Counted from the first letter of the stretch, positions 1-11,522 are shown. The stretch: 64,000 bases of DNA from Rhyacophila brunnea (GCA_022495005.1 JAGYXB010000687.1:2294001-2358000), one strand, 5' to 3'. Numbers and translations: made by a program. Notes: a model not told the origin generated them from the letters alone.

Positions 1-179
1 TCAATCTTTTCAAGAGATTCAGTGTATACCTTGGTGATACTTAATTCATAACAATTTATAAAATTTATTTATCACTTGGTATTCATCATATTAAAATATA
101 TTATTAATGCGACACTTATTTCGCCCACACCTTATTACTTCAATACTTATATTTTTTTCATTGGCTTTTCGACGCAATA

Positions 180-300
180 TGGACCTGGGCCACCTCACAA
201 AAGAGGTTTAACATATATTTTTTTTACGAGAACTGGATGTTAGCCATTTGATCGATTTATTAAGTCGTGCAAATGTACATCACGTAGTTACAGCAAAAAC
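180..300 (-). repeat. SINE-B fragment
   Basis: A degraded piece of the SINE-B body. It shares the order TTTACGAGAA - TGGATGT - AGCCA - TTGATC - TTAAGTC with the complete copy at 46824-47062, on the same strand. No tRNA-like head is left. The flanking sequence (1-180 and 300-540) is plain AT-rich DNA in which I recognise nothing. Confidence 0.45.
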
Positions 301-540
301 TGTATCGTATTGATAATTGACCAAATACCATAATAATATTAATTAAATTGATAATATTGATTTGAAAATAATCTAAATGTATAAAAGCTTTTTAATGTTT
401 TTTATGAAGTTCATCTGATATGTGCCTAAATAAAATTTGTTTTTGGAAGAGGAGCAACATAAATTTGTTAAATAAAATATAAAAACCTCTTGGATAGGTG
501 AATAAATTCTCACCAACCCGAGGTAAATTTAGACGTTACA

Positions 541-1257
541 AAAAAAACTAAAACTCTGACGCCGAGCGATTTTGTGTCTTACGGCTTCTGTGACTTACAA
601 TGGAAAGGTAGGTAACGTAACATAGAGACCAACCGATATTGATCGAATTCCGTCGCAGTGAGCGAGACAGAACCACTGCAGAGAGAACAGCCCGCGACTC
701 TTGCAATGAGTCGGAAAGAGACATCCGAACGCAATTCATTAGGTTATATTATTTATATTTGCGAAAAAAACAGTGCTAATAATTATTACAGGAGTACTTT
801 TGATTGTTTGTTATCTGTGTGAGTGTATTGTCTGAGATGTTTTTGATGTGTGCGTGTTTAATGGATGTTTAAACGTGCGGTGGTGTTTTCTAAGTGTTGG
901 TTGGTGAAGTAATGTAGGCGTCTGCTACGTTGTCGTAGAAGGGCGCTACGATCGGCGTAGATGCTGGCCTACAGCGACGCCTCGTCTACACACGGCGCCT
1001 GGTCGAACGCTGTGCGTCGCGTCTCGCAAATTTCTCTCGCGCTCATCTCGGACAGATACCTCGCAGATGAGTCTCCATACCTCGTACCGCAGTAACAGTG
1101 GCCGTGTATAATTGATAATCAAAGGTGCGAGGGATCGTGCGGGAAAGGGTGGTTTACCCTGTTCAGGGGTGTCTGGGGACAGAAGGTATCCGCGCCCTCC
1201 GAGGCGCCCGTAGTGCCATGTAGAACCGTGCGAAGGATGCTGGACAAGCCCAAAGTG
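541..1257 (+). promoter_or_regulatory. GC/CpG-rich block, candidate promoter and 5' UTR of the DYRK gene
   Basis: Two GC-rich patches (about 545-725 and 905-1257) stand out sharply from the AT-rich surroundings and are rich in CpG. The second ends in the donor-like sequence GTG|GTACGT at 1257/1258. An AAAG|GTAGGT donor-like site lies near 607 and a pyrimidine-poor acceptor-like TTATTACAG near 790, so a small 5' UTR intron is conceivable. No long frame is open on the + strand. The open frame on the - strand at 946-1311 looks like a by-product of base composition. In this family a long non-coding 5' exon followed by a very large intron would be ordinary. Promoter assignment is inference from composition and position only. 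Confidence 0.4.
1237..1257 (+). CDS. Dyrk2: Candidate first coding exon of DYRK2-like kinase (start codon, 7 codons)
   Basis: An ATG at 1237 with A at -3 opens a seven-codon frame reading MLDKPKV that ends exactly at a consensus-like donor (GTG|GTACGT, intron from 1258). The splice is phase 0, which matches the phase-0 start of the exon at 21197, where the frame continues LQIENEK. The frame upstream of the ATG is open back to a stop at about 1094, so a longer non-ATG reading is possible but unsupported. The evidence is only phase agreement, start context and the adjoining CpG-rich block. The true first exon could be elsewhere, and alternative first exons are common in DYRK genes. Confidence 0.33.
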
Positions 1258-1798
1258 GTACGTTAATTTTTTAATATTCACACACCCTAACATAACTCTC
1301 AACGTACACATATTAAACCATTACCCACCACACATAACAAACATGAAAAAATAATTATCATATGTTTATTCAAACTTATGTATACATAATAATATTAGGA
1401 AAGTAAGTACATACTTCAATAAATTGGTCAATCACTTTTTCTATATATACACACACCCTAAAAACAAAACTTTAAAATGTCAAAGATTCCAAACAAAACT
1501 GTGTAATATATAATAATTATCTATTGTCATAATGTGTTTATTCAGGCTTGTGCATAATAATATAGGGTGGGTTAGTTAGTACTTTTTTAGATATGGGATA
1601 CGTCAGGTGACATCATAAAACGCAAGTGGGTCAAGGGTTTTCCTAGTCTCCGGGTCCTACCTCTATTATTAAGGCAATTTAGGTGAATATTTTTGACGTC
1701 ATAAATCATAATAATATATATATGTTAAATGATTTATGTTATAATATTATGTCGCGATATTATAATTTAAGTGTCAAATGAGTACATAAAACTATCTA

Positions 1799-2090
1799 TT
1801 TATAAATTTAAAAAATTAGACGTTCATTCTCTAAAATTACTAATACTATTTTACGGCTAAGCGAGTATACGATCAAAATAATTGCAAATCCAAAAGGGTC
1901 TAAGTGATGTTTTGACGATTACTTTATTCATGATAAATTTTAATAATTAGATTTTCATTCTTTAAAATTACTTATAATATTTTACGGTTAAAAAAGTCTA
2001 CGATCATAATAATTGCAAATCTAAAAGGGCCTAAGTGATTCGAATTTAGCCAGTTAAAGTTTTTCAACGATTAATTTACACATTTTTTGA
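1799..2090. repeat. Diverged tandem duplication, two units of about 130 bp
   Basis: Unit 1 (about 1799-1925) and unit 2 (about 1930-2060) share, in the same order, the words AAATTAGA, TTCATTCT, TAAAATTACT, TATTTTACGG, ACGATCA, ATAATTGCAAATC and AAAAGGG.CTAAGTGAT. They differ by scattered substitutions, so the duplication is old. No coding potential. Confidence 0.75.
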
Positions 2091-4361
2091 TAGAATATTA
2101 GTTATATAGAATAATATTAAAATTTATTTTGCTCTCCTGTGAAGTTGCAAATTGGGTATTATTATATACAATTATATACAATTTGATATATTATACGTTG
2201 TGTTTTAAAGCAATCGAGTATGGATAAAGGATATATCACATAATATTATTATAAGTAAGAAAAAAAAAATGTTTTACCTATTAGATATTTTTTATATAAA
2301 GTATATTTTAGCAATGAATTCAATTATTATTATAATGTTATAAATATGTAATATACTATATTCGATGAAAGATTCGAGATAATTACAGTAAGACACCGTA
2401 TCTTAATGCAGGCATAAAGCCGTTTTTCCTTTTATAGTTTATTATTTACCACTGGCAATTGTCCAAAAGATCTCTTTGTACTTTAGGTAGAAATGGGGTT
2501 AGTCGAATAATATGACAAAAAACACGACATTTTTCTAGGAGCTCTATAAAAATAAATTAAATACAAAAACTCTTATATCAGTTTTTTACGCGAATACTGT
2601 TTATAAATACGAACTGTTTAATACAATTAATATTAAATTTATTGTATGACAGTTTGCCGAAATTTACATGTCTAATATGTTAAGAAAATTAAAATTAAGC
2701 AACTATATAGTTTGATGCAGATGAAAAGAAAAATTCTATTTGGTATAGTAATTATTGTAAGTAAATGAATCTATGATTTCATTATTTTGTGCGCGACAAG
2801 GAAAAGGGAGATTAGCATGAAAAATTAAAAAAAAATGCTAAATTAGCCATAATACATACCTATTATATATTTGCGTAATGGAATAAAGAGACGAGTCTAT
2901 TTAGCGCCGGAAAGCGATCGGTGAATTTCGCACAGAAACATAAACAGGCAAAATATCGTTTGAAAACGAGGTAACTTTTTACATGCCATTTGAACTGACT
3001 GTATGAAGAATTGTCAATTATGAAACAAATAACACCATGACGTGTAGCATGTACGATGCTCGGAATTGGCATACATTTCATGGCAAACTGTTTCGTAGTA
3101 TCCAAAGTTATATAAAACTCAGGCTTTCTTGAAAAGTTAGTGGTTATGGACATATCTCCTCTTTCTTTTCGCATACAGTATTAATCTATAATCGTACAAT
3201 AAAACATACCTAACGAGTTATCTTCATTAAATATATGGGGGCCATGTAAAGGTTTTTAGAGGTATCCGACATTTTGTCAATATGTCATTATGATTAAATT
3301 ACACTGAACAACAATAACTTCATGTCTAATATAGATCTTGAAAAGGCATTTTTATATGTCGTGGTGTTGCTGCGAAAAGCTAGTAAGTCGATAATTTGGG
3401 TATTTAGAGTTAACAACGGATTGTGTGTCTGTATATATTTATGTAAGTTTGCTAGATCATCCGATATATTATAGAACATGCACATAAAGCTCAAAGATAT
3501 TATCATTCTTCCTGATTTAAGGGGCATGTCAAACTTTAAAATTGCAATTACTCTGTTACATGATTTCGAGACTTACCAACTTTTGGCAGTAATAATATTG
3601 ATTTCAGTTGACATGACTATTTATACATACTAACAGGTGTAGATTCTGTGTATTTTTTTTTTTAAATTTCACTTGTAACCAATTAATGTATGCAAAGAAT
3701 GAGGCTTCGTTCAATAATCAACGTAAACACGCGGTAATATTACCATTTTTATTGTTTATACAAATAATATTTAAATTTTATAGCACACTATGATGTTCGT
3801 TATGTTCAGTAGCACTAAATTATCAAATTCAAATCGTCGTCCTCTCTTGTGGACCTCATAAATCTAAAACAACTTTGTTTGTAAAAGCCGTCCAGTTTTC
3901 GTTTTAAAAAGAAGTTCAAAATTTAAAAAATGAAAACAAAGAATAAACTTTCTACACACAATGACAACGTGTGGTATTTAGGACATTAGTCACTTTTATT
4001 GTTTCGCGCGAGGTCGCTTCATTGACCAATTATTCATCTTACTAAACTAAACAATAATAATTACATTCTTCAATATTAAAATAACTGTATTTAGGCACAC
4101 AGCGTGTCAAAATGAAAATAATTCTGACAGCTAAGTGAAACAAAAGAACATCAAATTAAAATCGAATCCAAAATATGCAAACTATATCTTGATCTACTGA
4201 AAAAATTCAATCAATTCAAAAAAAAAAAAATCAATTGGCAAGAAAAGTAATAATTTGAACATAAAAATTTCAACGCACCAAATAGTCATTTGGTTTAAGT
4301 TCTTCTGTTAACTTTATTTTATATGCCTTAAAATGCAAATCTTTATGAATAATATTATAAT

Positions 4362-4719
4362 TTATGTAGGGCCGTAAGAAAGTTCAAGTTCTTGAGAACG
4401 ATGTGTAATTGATAGTTCTGGATTTTCATCCACACTTTCATTCACAACATCGATATTTACAGCAGTACGTTTACGTTTTTGACGGGTTGGATTGTTCCAC
4501 AATACTTGGATCACAAAAATTACTATTTCACTCGAAGTTTCCAATAAAATTATTACGAACAGTAAGCTTTGTAGGTCGATTATTTTGACCATAAATGTCA
4601 CGTAATTCGCGAAACGTAGTTCGAATAGATTCATTATTGTTGTAGTCGATTTCAATGATTTGTAAAACTGTGTATATTTTTATGATGATTTGCCAAACAA
4701 TACAGAACACAAATGTCAA
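4362..4719 (-). pseudogene. Transposase helix-turn-helix (DUF4817-like) relic
   Basis: Two overlapping - strand frames together resemble the N-terminal DNA-binding half of a transposon-derived helix-turn-helix protein common in insect genomes. The first frame (from 4719) has NNNESIRTTFRELRDIYGQ followed by NRPTKLTVRN. After a frame change near 4530, the second frame carries NIDVVNESVDENPELSITHR and RSQELELSYGPT, ending in a stop where the family usually continues with WRIL. The internal frameshift and lack of a catalytic domain make it a dead fragment. The family call rests on remembered motif order. No terminal repeats were found. Confidence 0.55.
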
Positions 4720-5509
4720 TTTTAGTGGGCATCAGAAAAAATGGTTGCTATGACGTTTTAAAAATCTAAGTATAGTACTAATTTGATAATCCTATACATC
4801 CACACGATGATGAAGAATGTGGCATTATCTATTTTTTTATAGATAATATAATATTATAGATACTTAATTCATTTTCGCTATTTTTTGTCTCATTTGTAAA
4901 ATTTAGATTTTGTTATATTGGAGGTTTTAACAGTTCAATGATAATATATTATATATATTTTTTAAATTTTATTTATTAAGGAAACAAACAGTTACATATT
5001 GATTACAAAAATTTAAAATATAATAATGAAAAGTTATTGCAACCAGCAAAGTTTCTTGATTTATCTATCTATATGTCTGTAACGTATGAGAGAAATCGTA
5101 TGTAGACATATATGAGAGAGCGAGTCAGGGAAAAGACGTATTCAAAGGGGTAAGGTGAAAGAAATCATATACGTAAACGCAAATTCTAAATTTGAAAAAT
5201 AAACTGACACGCAAACAAAGGAATCGTTTATTTTAATCGGGTCGTGTAAAAATAATATGATACTCTCGTAATAGTATTAAGTAAATTGCAATACGACAGG
5301 TATTTTTTTCCCAGGATAAATATAAATACTAACAATCGAATGTTGTTGAGAAAAGCAGTACGTCTTGTTGATCAACATAAATAATTATTGACGTAACAAA
5401 GAAAACTAAAATCTATATTGTATTACTAGATGTTACTAGCTGGTGTAAAATTCTATCAACAATACAATAAACTTAGATTGTAAATGGGTAGTAATTTCGT
5501 ATAGAGTCT

Positions 5510-5705
5510 TCCTTTTCAAAGGAGCGGCGCGGAATCAATTTCGTCTGGAATACCACCCCCGGTTTGCCACCCTAGACACCTACGTCAGACACCCTCCCCA
5601 GGATCAACAGGGCGGCAGGGTGCGTCGAAGGGCGTCAAAACAGGACCGAGGTTGTGTTTGTTCGTACGTTGTAATGTCAATGGTGGCAACGAGGCGTCGT
5701 AAACA
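5510..5705. other. Unassigned GC-rich patch
   Basis: About 200 bp of high-GC sequence (repeated GGCGGCA, AGGGCGT and CACCC-type words) sits in AT-rich DNA with abrupt edges. No open frame, no clear donor site and no second copy in the window were seen. It could be an alternative promoter or non-coding first exon, or a fragment of a GC-rich transposon. Confidence 0.4.
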
Positions 5706-5877
5706 CACATCATTAAATTCGTTATATTATTCATTATGCAATTATTATCAATACAAATAATACGGCATTGTATGAGATCACAATGAAACTGAGGTATCTA
5801 TCTCAAATATTGATGCTTTATGTTTATATTGTTTATACTATGTAAATAATTTTATTCTAAATTTGTATATTATGTTC

Positions 5878-6360
5878 TAATAAACTATTTCTTTTATTCA
5901 ACGAATAATTCACATGATTTGAGAATGTAACATTCTATATTAAATTATAATGATATATATAATCAAATTCTTAGCAAGTCCAAGTACATTATAACTTAAA
6001 TCCATTAGGATTAAAATTCAAATTACATTAAGTACCTTCGGTCGATAGTATTAATATTAAAATTTTGGAGTGATCTAGGCGTCAGTTAGTAATTAGGGCA
6101 ACTTAGGTACATTAATACTTACTTACATTAATTTAAAACACAAAACCGACAGTCAATATTAACGCAATTTGATATGCATTTCATGTAAGAGTACATATAC
6201 CTAATCAAGTAGGATGGCTGTAGCGCAATTGTTTAAAGCACATTGGCGCGAATCCAGTGATTACAGGTTCAAGTCCGGTCGGGTGTCGTATTTTTATATT
6301 AAAAACTAGATTTTTTTCTAATATGTGGTGTTTTCAAATTATGTATGTTTGTATATATTC
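5878..6360. repeat. SINE-A inverted composite, copy 1
   Basis: The left end (5878-5945) is the SINE-A 3' tail in reverse orientation (AATAAACTATTTCTTTTATT, then GAATGTAACATTCTA). The right part (about 6133-6355) is SINE-A in forward orientation. It has the conserved leader (ACCGACAGTCAATATTAACG), then a tRNA-like head with A-box-like GGCTGTAGCGCAATTG and B-box-like GGTTCAAGTCC at about 6267, then body. The middle shares AAGTACATTATAAC and TTTGGAGTGATC with the copy at 50884-51223. A piece at 5990-6062 has an inverted relative at 13328-13400. Confidence 0.6.
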
Positions 6361-6692
6361 ATCATCGCCGGGGTCAATCCACTGCTGCATGAAGGCTTCC
6401 TCTAGCTCCCTTTATTCATTTCGGTCCCTAGTTATTCGCTGCCTTTGTGAGATCGTCTATCTAGCGGGTTTTAGGTCGTCATTTATTTGTCAGCGGTTGT
6501 CCACTTGCCGAGCGACATTTCAGCGAAGTGCTATTTCATCCACCAACCTCTATCACATCGCGTACTCTTGTCTGCTTCCTTATCCATTGGAAGGGGATGA
6601 AGAGTCTTGGTCGCTCAGAAAATTACTGAATTTCAAGGTGGTCACTATCCTCAGCCATGAGGGAACGGCCAAGAAGAAGAAAACATATATAT
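6345..6692. repeat. Element D, longest copy (SINE- or LINE-tail-like)
   Basis: A moderately GC-rich block. One end carries CATCATCGCCGGGGTCAATC and the other AACGGCCAAGAAGAAGAAAA. Partial copies sharing the CTCATGGCTGA segment lie at 12229-12420 and 44315-44400. Both ends have short tandem repeats (GAT and AAG types), as at the 3' ends of RTE-like elements, so orientation is uncertain. The 145-codon open frame across it (6257-6694) has no recognisable protein motif and starts inside a SINE; I do not call it a gene. Confidence 0.5.
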
Positions 6693-8635
6693 AATATAAA
6701 TTTACGAACCAAACGTAATCCATTGGAGAACATATTATGTGTAACGAGTGGGGTTTGAATTTGCATTTATCGCATTCAGAGCAGTACTGCAACCTGTGTA
6801 ATACTAATCACGTTGAAATATCCTAACAACTATGCATTTGAAATGTATGAGAACGACCATTTTTAAAATTTTTGAATTAAGGTATACCTATAAATAGACG
6901 GCTTCAGTATCTTTTCAAGTTTAATTTTAACGTAATTGTAATAATTCTTAATGTATGTTTATGTTTAATTTGAATCATTTTCGCTTGTGATTAGGATTTA
7001 AATACGTAACCTCAAAATACAAATGATAAAGTACCCGGGTGATCAGCTTTGGTAGTTAGTTTAGTTGATAATCTCCAAAAAGGTTGCCCAATATGCGATC
7101 TCTTGCAAGAGAACAAAATGCAAATCACGTATTTGACATCAAATAATAATTTAACATATTATACAATTAATGTAACGAACTCAGATGTTTGTGAAATGAA
7201 TATTTCATAATGCCGATTGCAAATATCTAGTAAGTAATTGCCCTAAAAACCCGTGTAGGTTCTTTAAAAAAAAGTCAGCATAATGATGACAAGAAAGAAT
7301 ATTAAACGTTTTGTATATATGATTAAATGACCATCGATAGTCAACTATTTTTGAGAAATCGAGTAACGTTAGGTATGGCGTGTAGGTGCACAGAAAAAAA
7401 CTTGTCAACCTAATAAAACTTGTAATAATTATTTATCATACCATATAATATTAATGAATTTTACAGCTGTGTTGCAGATTTTTTGTCACTTTTGTGTGGA
7501 TAATTTTGGATGAAAAATAAATGGAAACAATTTCATCCGAGTTGTAATGCGCGAGTCTACTGGTGATGTCCATTATTTATGATTTTGTCAACTGGAACTA
7601 GGACATTATTTTAGACCTTTGATAATATTCGTATTCTTGGTCGTACTTTCATGGCTTAGCACAGCCATAAATAAAACCTTCTAGGAATGTCGCTCCGGTG
7701 TTGCATATGAAGACCATGCACATCTACTTAGCGACAGTCGCGCGTAGCCTCTCGAAACGTATATACATTTGGATGAGGCGACCGGCAAGCCGGTATAGGA
7801 ATGACCAATTCGTAGGTGTGTAATGCGTCCTGGCGTTTTCGATTTGCAGCCCGAAACGCATGCGATTTGTTGATAGCAGCACTAGATATTTTTTTCAAAC
7901 GAAAAAGTCGCATTCGACCAATCTGCGTAGCTCCATTTGGCAATGTGTGTTTTGTGAATAACGATGACGTCACATCGATAAATTCGACACGTTGCAAACG
8001 AGCCAGCTTAGGGTGCCGTCAAACGAAAAAGTTTGAAAACCACTATAAGTACTAATTATTTTTAATTGTAGAAAAAATTCACTGATTATGATGAAATTAA
8101 ACATGTTGAAACAGTGAAACTATTTCAGTGGTAATGGAAATTACAAAAGTTTGTTGACACATTACTTGAGAAGGGTTAGAATTTTGCATCAGAGTCGTAT
8201 CGCATGTGGTTCGTGTGCCAAAGGTGGACCACAGCCGCTTTATATCCTTTTTTATGGTGGTCATTAAGTGCGGGAAAACAGGAGGCAATCATTTTCGTCG
8301 TTTGTTTTGTATTGCGTCATTTTTAGGACGCTTACGCTTATGTTTCTAGTTTAAAGGCTAGCCTTTTATGGTTTTTACGACTCTAAATTATGCCACATAT
8401 CTTTTTTACGGTTAATAATAATTATTTTGTGCCGGGCTATTTTGTTTCCATTTGAAGTTGTGTAAGTTTGTGTGTATATCACGAAAGTAATAATGAATAA
8501 TATTTATTTTGTACCTCAGATCTGTTGTCTCAAATCTAATTTTGCCGAAAATTAGATAGGTAAATAAATGTTGTGTAGTATCTCAATTATCTTATGGTTC
8601 ATGGCCAATTTATGGTTTGAGTATATTTATACTGC

Positions 8636-8908
8636 TCTACTAAGTAAAAAGAGTGTTTTTGTTTTAGTGAAATTTTTGTGTGAGATTTAAACTACCCTTT
8701 CTCTTATATTATGTAAAATTTTTGAATTGTTTTGACACAATCTCTAAAATAACACTTGTCTATTTAGAGATTAGGTCAAAACAATCCAATAATTTTACAT
8801 AATATGAGAGAAAAGATAGTTAAAATCTCAACAACAACTCAGACTCAGACAAAAAAAAAACTCAGACAACAATTTCACTGAAACCAAAAGCACTGTCTTT
8901 TTATTGAG
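8636..8908. mobile_element. Foldback element with arms of about 120 bp
   Basis: The left arm (about 8638-8757) is complementary to the right arm (about 8762-8908). For example, TTATATTATGTAAAATTTTT on the left matches AATTTTACATAATATGAGAG on the right, and AGTGTTTTTGTTTTAGTGAA matches TTTCACTGAAACCAAAAGCA. The loop is only a few bases. This is typical of a non-autonomous foldback or MITE insertion. No coding sequence and no clear target-site duplication. Confidence 0.75.
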
Positions 8909-8924
8909 CATACATAATTTGAAA

Positions 8925-9060
8925 ACACTTATGAGAAATATAATTAATCAATAGAAAAAAATCTTTTTTGAAAAAAATACGACACCGATACAATTCGCGT
9001 CCACGCGTATTGACCACAATGCTATAGGCATATTATCTAATTGCGACGATATTTAACTAA
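8925..9060 (-). repeat. SINE-A fragment
   Basis: A reverse-orientation SINE-A piece. It has AATTTGAAAACACTT, then a T-rich body ending TTTGAAAAAAATACGACACCG, then a degraded tRNA-like head (CGCGTCCACGCGTATTGACC), then TAATTGCGACGATA. The same order is seen in the complete copy at 42630-42937. Confidence 0.55.
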
Positions 9061-9607
9061 TGGTTCTTATAATAGGTACTCTCTGAAGCGCTTTCTAAAA
9101 ATAAAATACTTAACATTGTAGTATAACAGAAACCCAAAATTCCATTTTTGTTACTTTATATTTTTAAATGTTTATCACCCTTGAAGTAAAATAGCATCTT
9201 TTTACTATCAGAGACAATTTGTGATGTGTGTTTATCTCACTTAGCTGGTCAGTGCACCACGTCGGGTCCCCCATAAGTCCTAGTCCGTAGGCTAGGCTGT
9301 AAGCTTTCCACCCCCTTGTGGGGACGATGCTCTGGAGACAACAATTTATGATAATAAAAGGCAAGTTATCATGATTATTCATCTACTAACCCGAACTAAT
9401 AGCAGTTTTTATGGAACCATTTTTGTGCTGGGACAAATCTGTGATATTCAAGTAAAACTACGCACTAAATCAAAAATATTCTCAGCGGAGCGCTTATTAA
9501 AATTATATTTAAAATTTACCTATTTTAGTAAACGATTCATAAATGAAATTCATGCATACCTAAATAAAACGGTTATATGTAAGTTATACGTATGCAGGTC
9601 ATCATGG

Positions 9608-9968
9608 GACAGTTATTCGTGCGCCGCAGTACGTGAAACATGAGTTCGCAAACATTTTATTAAATGACGCGTTCTTCGTTGAACATTTCACCGTGGAATA
9701 CATTTGTACGTATTTTACAAAATGCGGAGATAGTTTGCAAATGGTACTTTTCCAATTAGATTAACCCTAACCTAACCTAACCTAACCTAACCTAACCTAA
9801 CCTAACCTGACCTAACCTAACCTAGTAAAGACATCTCATGAAATTCTCCACATGTTGTAGCATACGTATAAATATACTCCACTGTGAAATGTTCAACGAA
9901 GAACTCGTCATTTGATTAAATGTTACACGAACTCATGTTTCACGTACTGCGGCGCACGAATAAGTGTT
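9608..9968. repeat. Long palindrome with telomere-like loop, copy 1
   Basis: The left arm (about 9610-9745) and right arm (about 9840-9968) are complementary over roughly 130 bp. TATTCGTGCGCCGCAGTACG on the left is matched by CGTACTGCGGCGCACGAATA on the right, and TTCTTCGTTGAACATTTCAC by GTGAAATGTTCAACGAAGAA. The loop contains the (CCTAA)n run at 9763-9825. No transposase frame. The end structure beyond the arms was not resolved, so insertion boundaries are approximate. Confidence 0.8.
9763..9825 (-). repeat. Interstitial telomere-like repeat (TTAGG)n on the - strand
   Basis: About twelve CCTAA units in a row with one substituted unit (CCTGA) near the end. TTAGG is the telomeric motif of most non-dipteran insects. 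Here it sits internally, in the loop of a palindrome, so it does not mark a chromosome end. Confidence 0.9.
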
Positions 9969-10825
9969 CTGCGGTGAACTGTTTACGTACAAATTTCCGG
10001 ATACGAAATAAAACGGTATTAATTTTTATTAGGTGTTCAGTAATTTTGAATGAGAATGCTCAATCTAAAAAAATATACTCTCATTAATGATTCTTTTAAG
10101 AATATTCGTAATATTATTGTATCGAATAATACTTGAACTAGCAATCATTGCAATTCGGGAGGTTTGTTGTACTAATTAAGTTCTAGATTAAATCCCTAAT
10201 CTCGATCTAGATTTATTAACACTAGGCAATTGAGGTGATATTTAAAATTTAATTAATATTGACGACCATATTATTTTGCTATATTATACTTACGTACGCT
10301 ATTTTAGATATTTCTTTAACATCTTAAAAATGTGGATATAGTTTTGAAGATTGCAAACCTTCGTAGAGGAGGTGGCAAATAATGGAGAAGACGTTTTAGC
10401 CAGTTTGACAGCTGAGTCGATATTGACGCGTCGACTCTAAGGAATAAATAGTATGTGTGGGAGATGGGGAAAACAATTTTCTTGGGTTTTCCGAGTTCCA
10501 AATTATGTTGAAATCTCAACGATTTTCTGTACAAGTTAAGACATCATATAATATAATATATAATAGTTAACATATCATATAATATATTATAGCTAATTAG
10601 TGATTGATTACTAGTGTTAGTAAGGTTTTCCAATAGGTGGAAAATTATTTACAATATGCCGTCGACGTATATACAGGCAACTTTTGGCAATTGTTATGTT
10701 TTTATTTGATTAATTATTTGTAATTAAATAAAACACATTTTTTTAGTACTTATTCCACTTTTTAATTATTTTTTTTTGTACTGGTTTCGTCCTCTTCAAA
10801 ATATTTTAATATGAAGCCATTGATT

Positions 10826-11522
10826 AAGGCTAACTTCAGTTGAGGCATGCTCTAAAACGATCGTGACTACGCGACGCGAAGATTGTGCAAATGACGCGTA
10901 CAGAACAAAACATAATTTGTCATAAAAAGTCAACATGGGTCCATTTAATGTTATGTTTATTGTTCTATTCTTCTTCTTATTGTGCCATCCCCTAGCGGAG
11001 GTCGGCCACCATCAAGGCGATCTTATCTTTGTCATCTGCTACCCGGAACACTTCAGTGGAGCTGGACTCGTACCAATCACGGAAGTTCTTAAGCCACGAA
11101 ATGCGGCGCCGTCCTCTGCTACGCTTCCCATTGATTTTTTTCTTTGAATGACAAGTTGGCGAATGCCGTATTTTTGTCCTCTCATAATGTGGCCGAGGTA
11201 CTGTAGTTTCCTGGTTTTGATACTACGTAGAATTTCTCGGTTCTTCCCCATTCGATTGAGAACTTCAACATTTGTCACCCAGTCAGTCCAAGGAATTCAT
11301 TCTATTACTAATAATAATAATATATTCATTGACAATATTTTCTTTTTCAAGTAAATGGCTAACGTTTTTTGGTCATCTTTACACGATTTAAGAATTAATT
11401 CCCCCGTCAACATCACAAAACAAATTGACGTGTTCACAGCTCGACTTTCACTCTCCGACTGCCAGCCAGTCCGAAATTTCGTCGCACCTATAGTTGAAAA
11501 TTATTTGCCGTTTCACTGAAGT
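10826..11522 (+). mobile_element. Element F, copy 1, interrupted by a LINE insertion
   Basis: The two halves, 10826-10969 and 11300-11522, match consecutive parts of the uninterrupted reverse-strand copy at 50335-50700. Both copies have CAGTTGAGGCATG or its variant, AATGACGCG, ATAATTTGTCATAAAAA, TTTAATGTTATGT, then (after the insertion here) ATATTCATTGACA, TTTTCTTTTTCAAGTAA and ATTATTTGCCGTTTCACT. The ends carry a short inverted ACTTCAGT / ACTGAAGT match, suggesting a small DNA transposon of about 360 bp. No protein. Confidence 0.75.
10970..11299 (-). mobile_element. 5'-truncated LINE, 3' end of the reverse-transcriptase frame
   Basis: The - strand frame at 11278-11039 reads VLNRMGKNREILRSIKTRKL then QYLGHIMRG, the conserved C-terminal stretch of RTE-like endonuclease-reverse transcriptases. 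The 3' end has an AAGAAGAAGAA tail at about 10970-10980. The insertion is flanked by TTCTATT at 10963-10969 and 11300-11306, consistent with a 7-bp target-site duplication. It sits inside element F, whose empty relative is at 50335-50700. Non-functional. Confidence 0.75.

Noticed and set aside
946..1311. 121-codon open frame on the - strand
   Set aside because: It lies across the CpG-rich block and has no recognisable domain. Its + strand holds a good donor site, so it is most likely a by-product of GC composition.
8000..8055. GGTGCCGTCAAACGAAAAAG followed by TTTGAAAACCACTATAAG, with a similar word at 35748-35795
   Set aside because: Looks like one terminus of a DNA transposon (GTTTGAAA.CCACT type), but no matching second end or TSD was found at either site.
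9230..9335. GC-rich patch with a 72-codon - strand frame
   Set aside because: No recognised motif or repeat partner; too little to classify.
9763..9825. True chromosome end
   Set aside because: The CCTAA run is short, internal, and enclosed by inverted arms with ordinary sequence on both sides.
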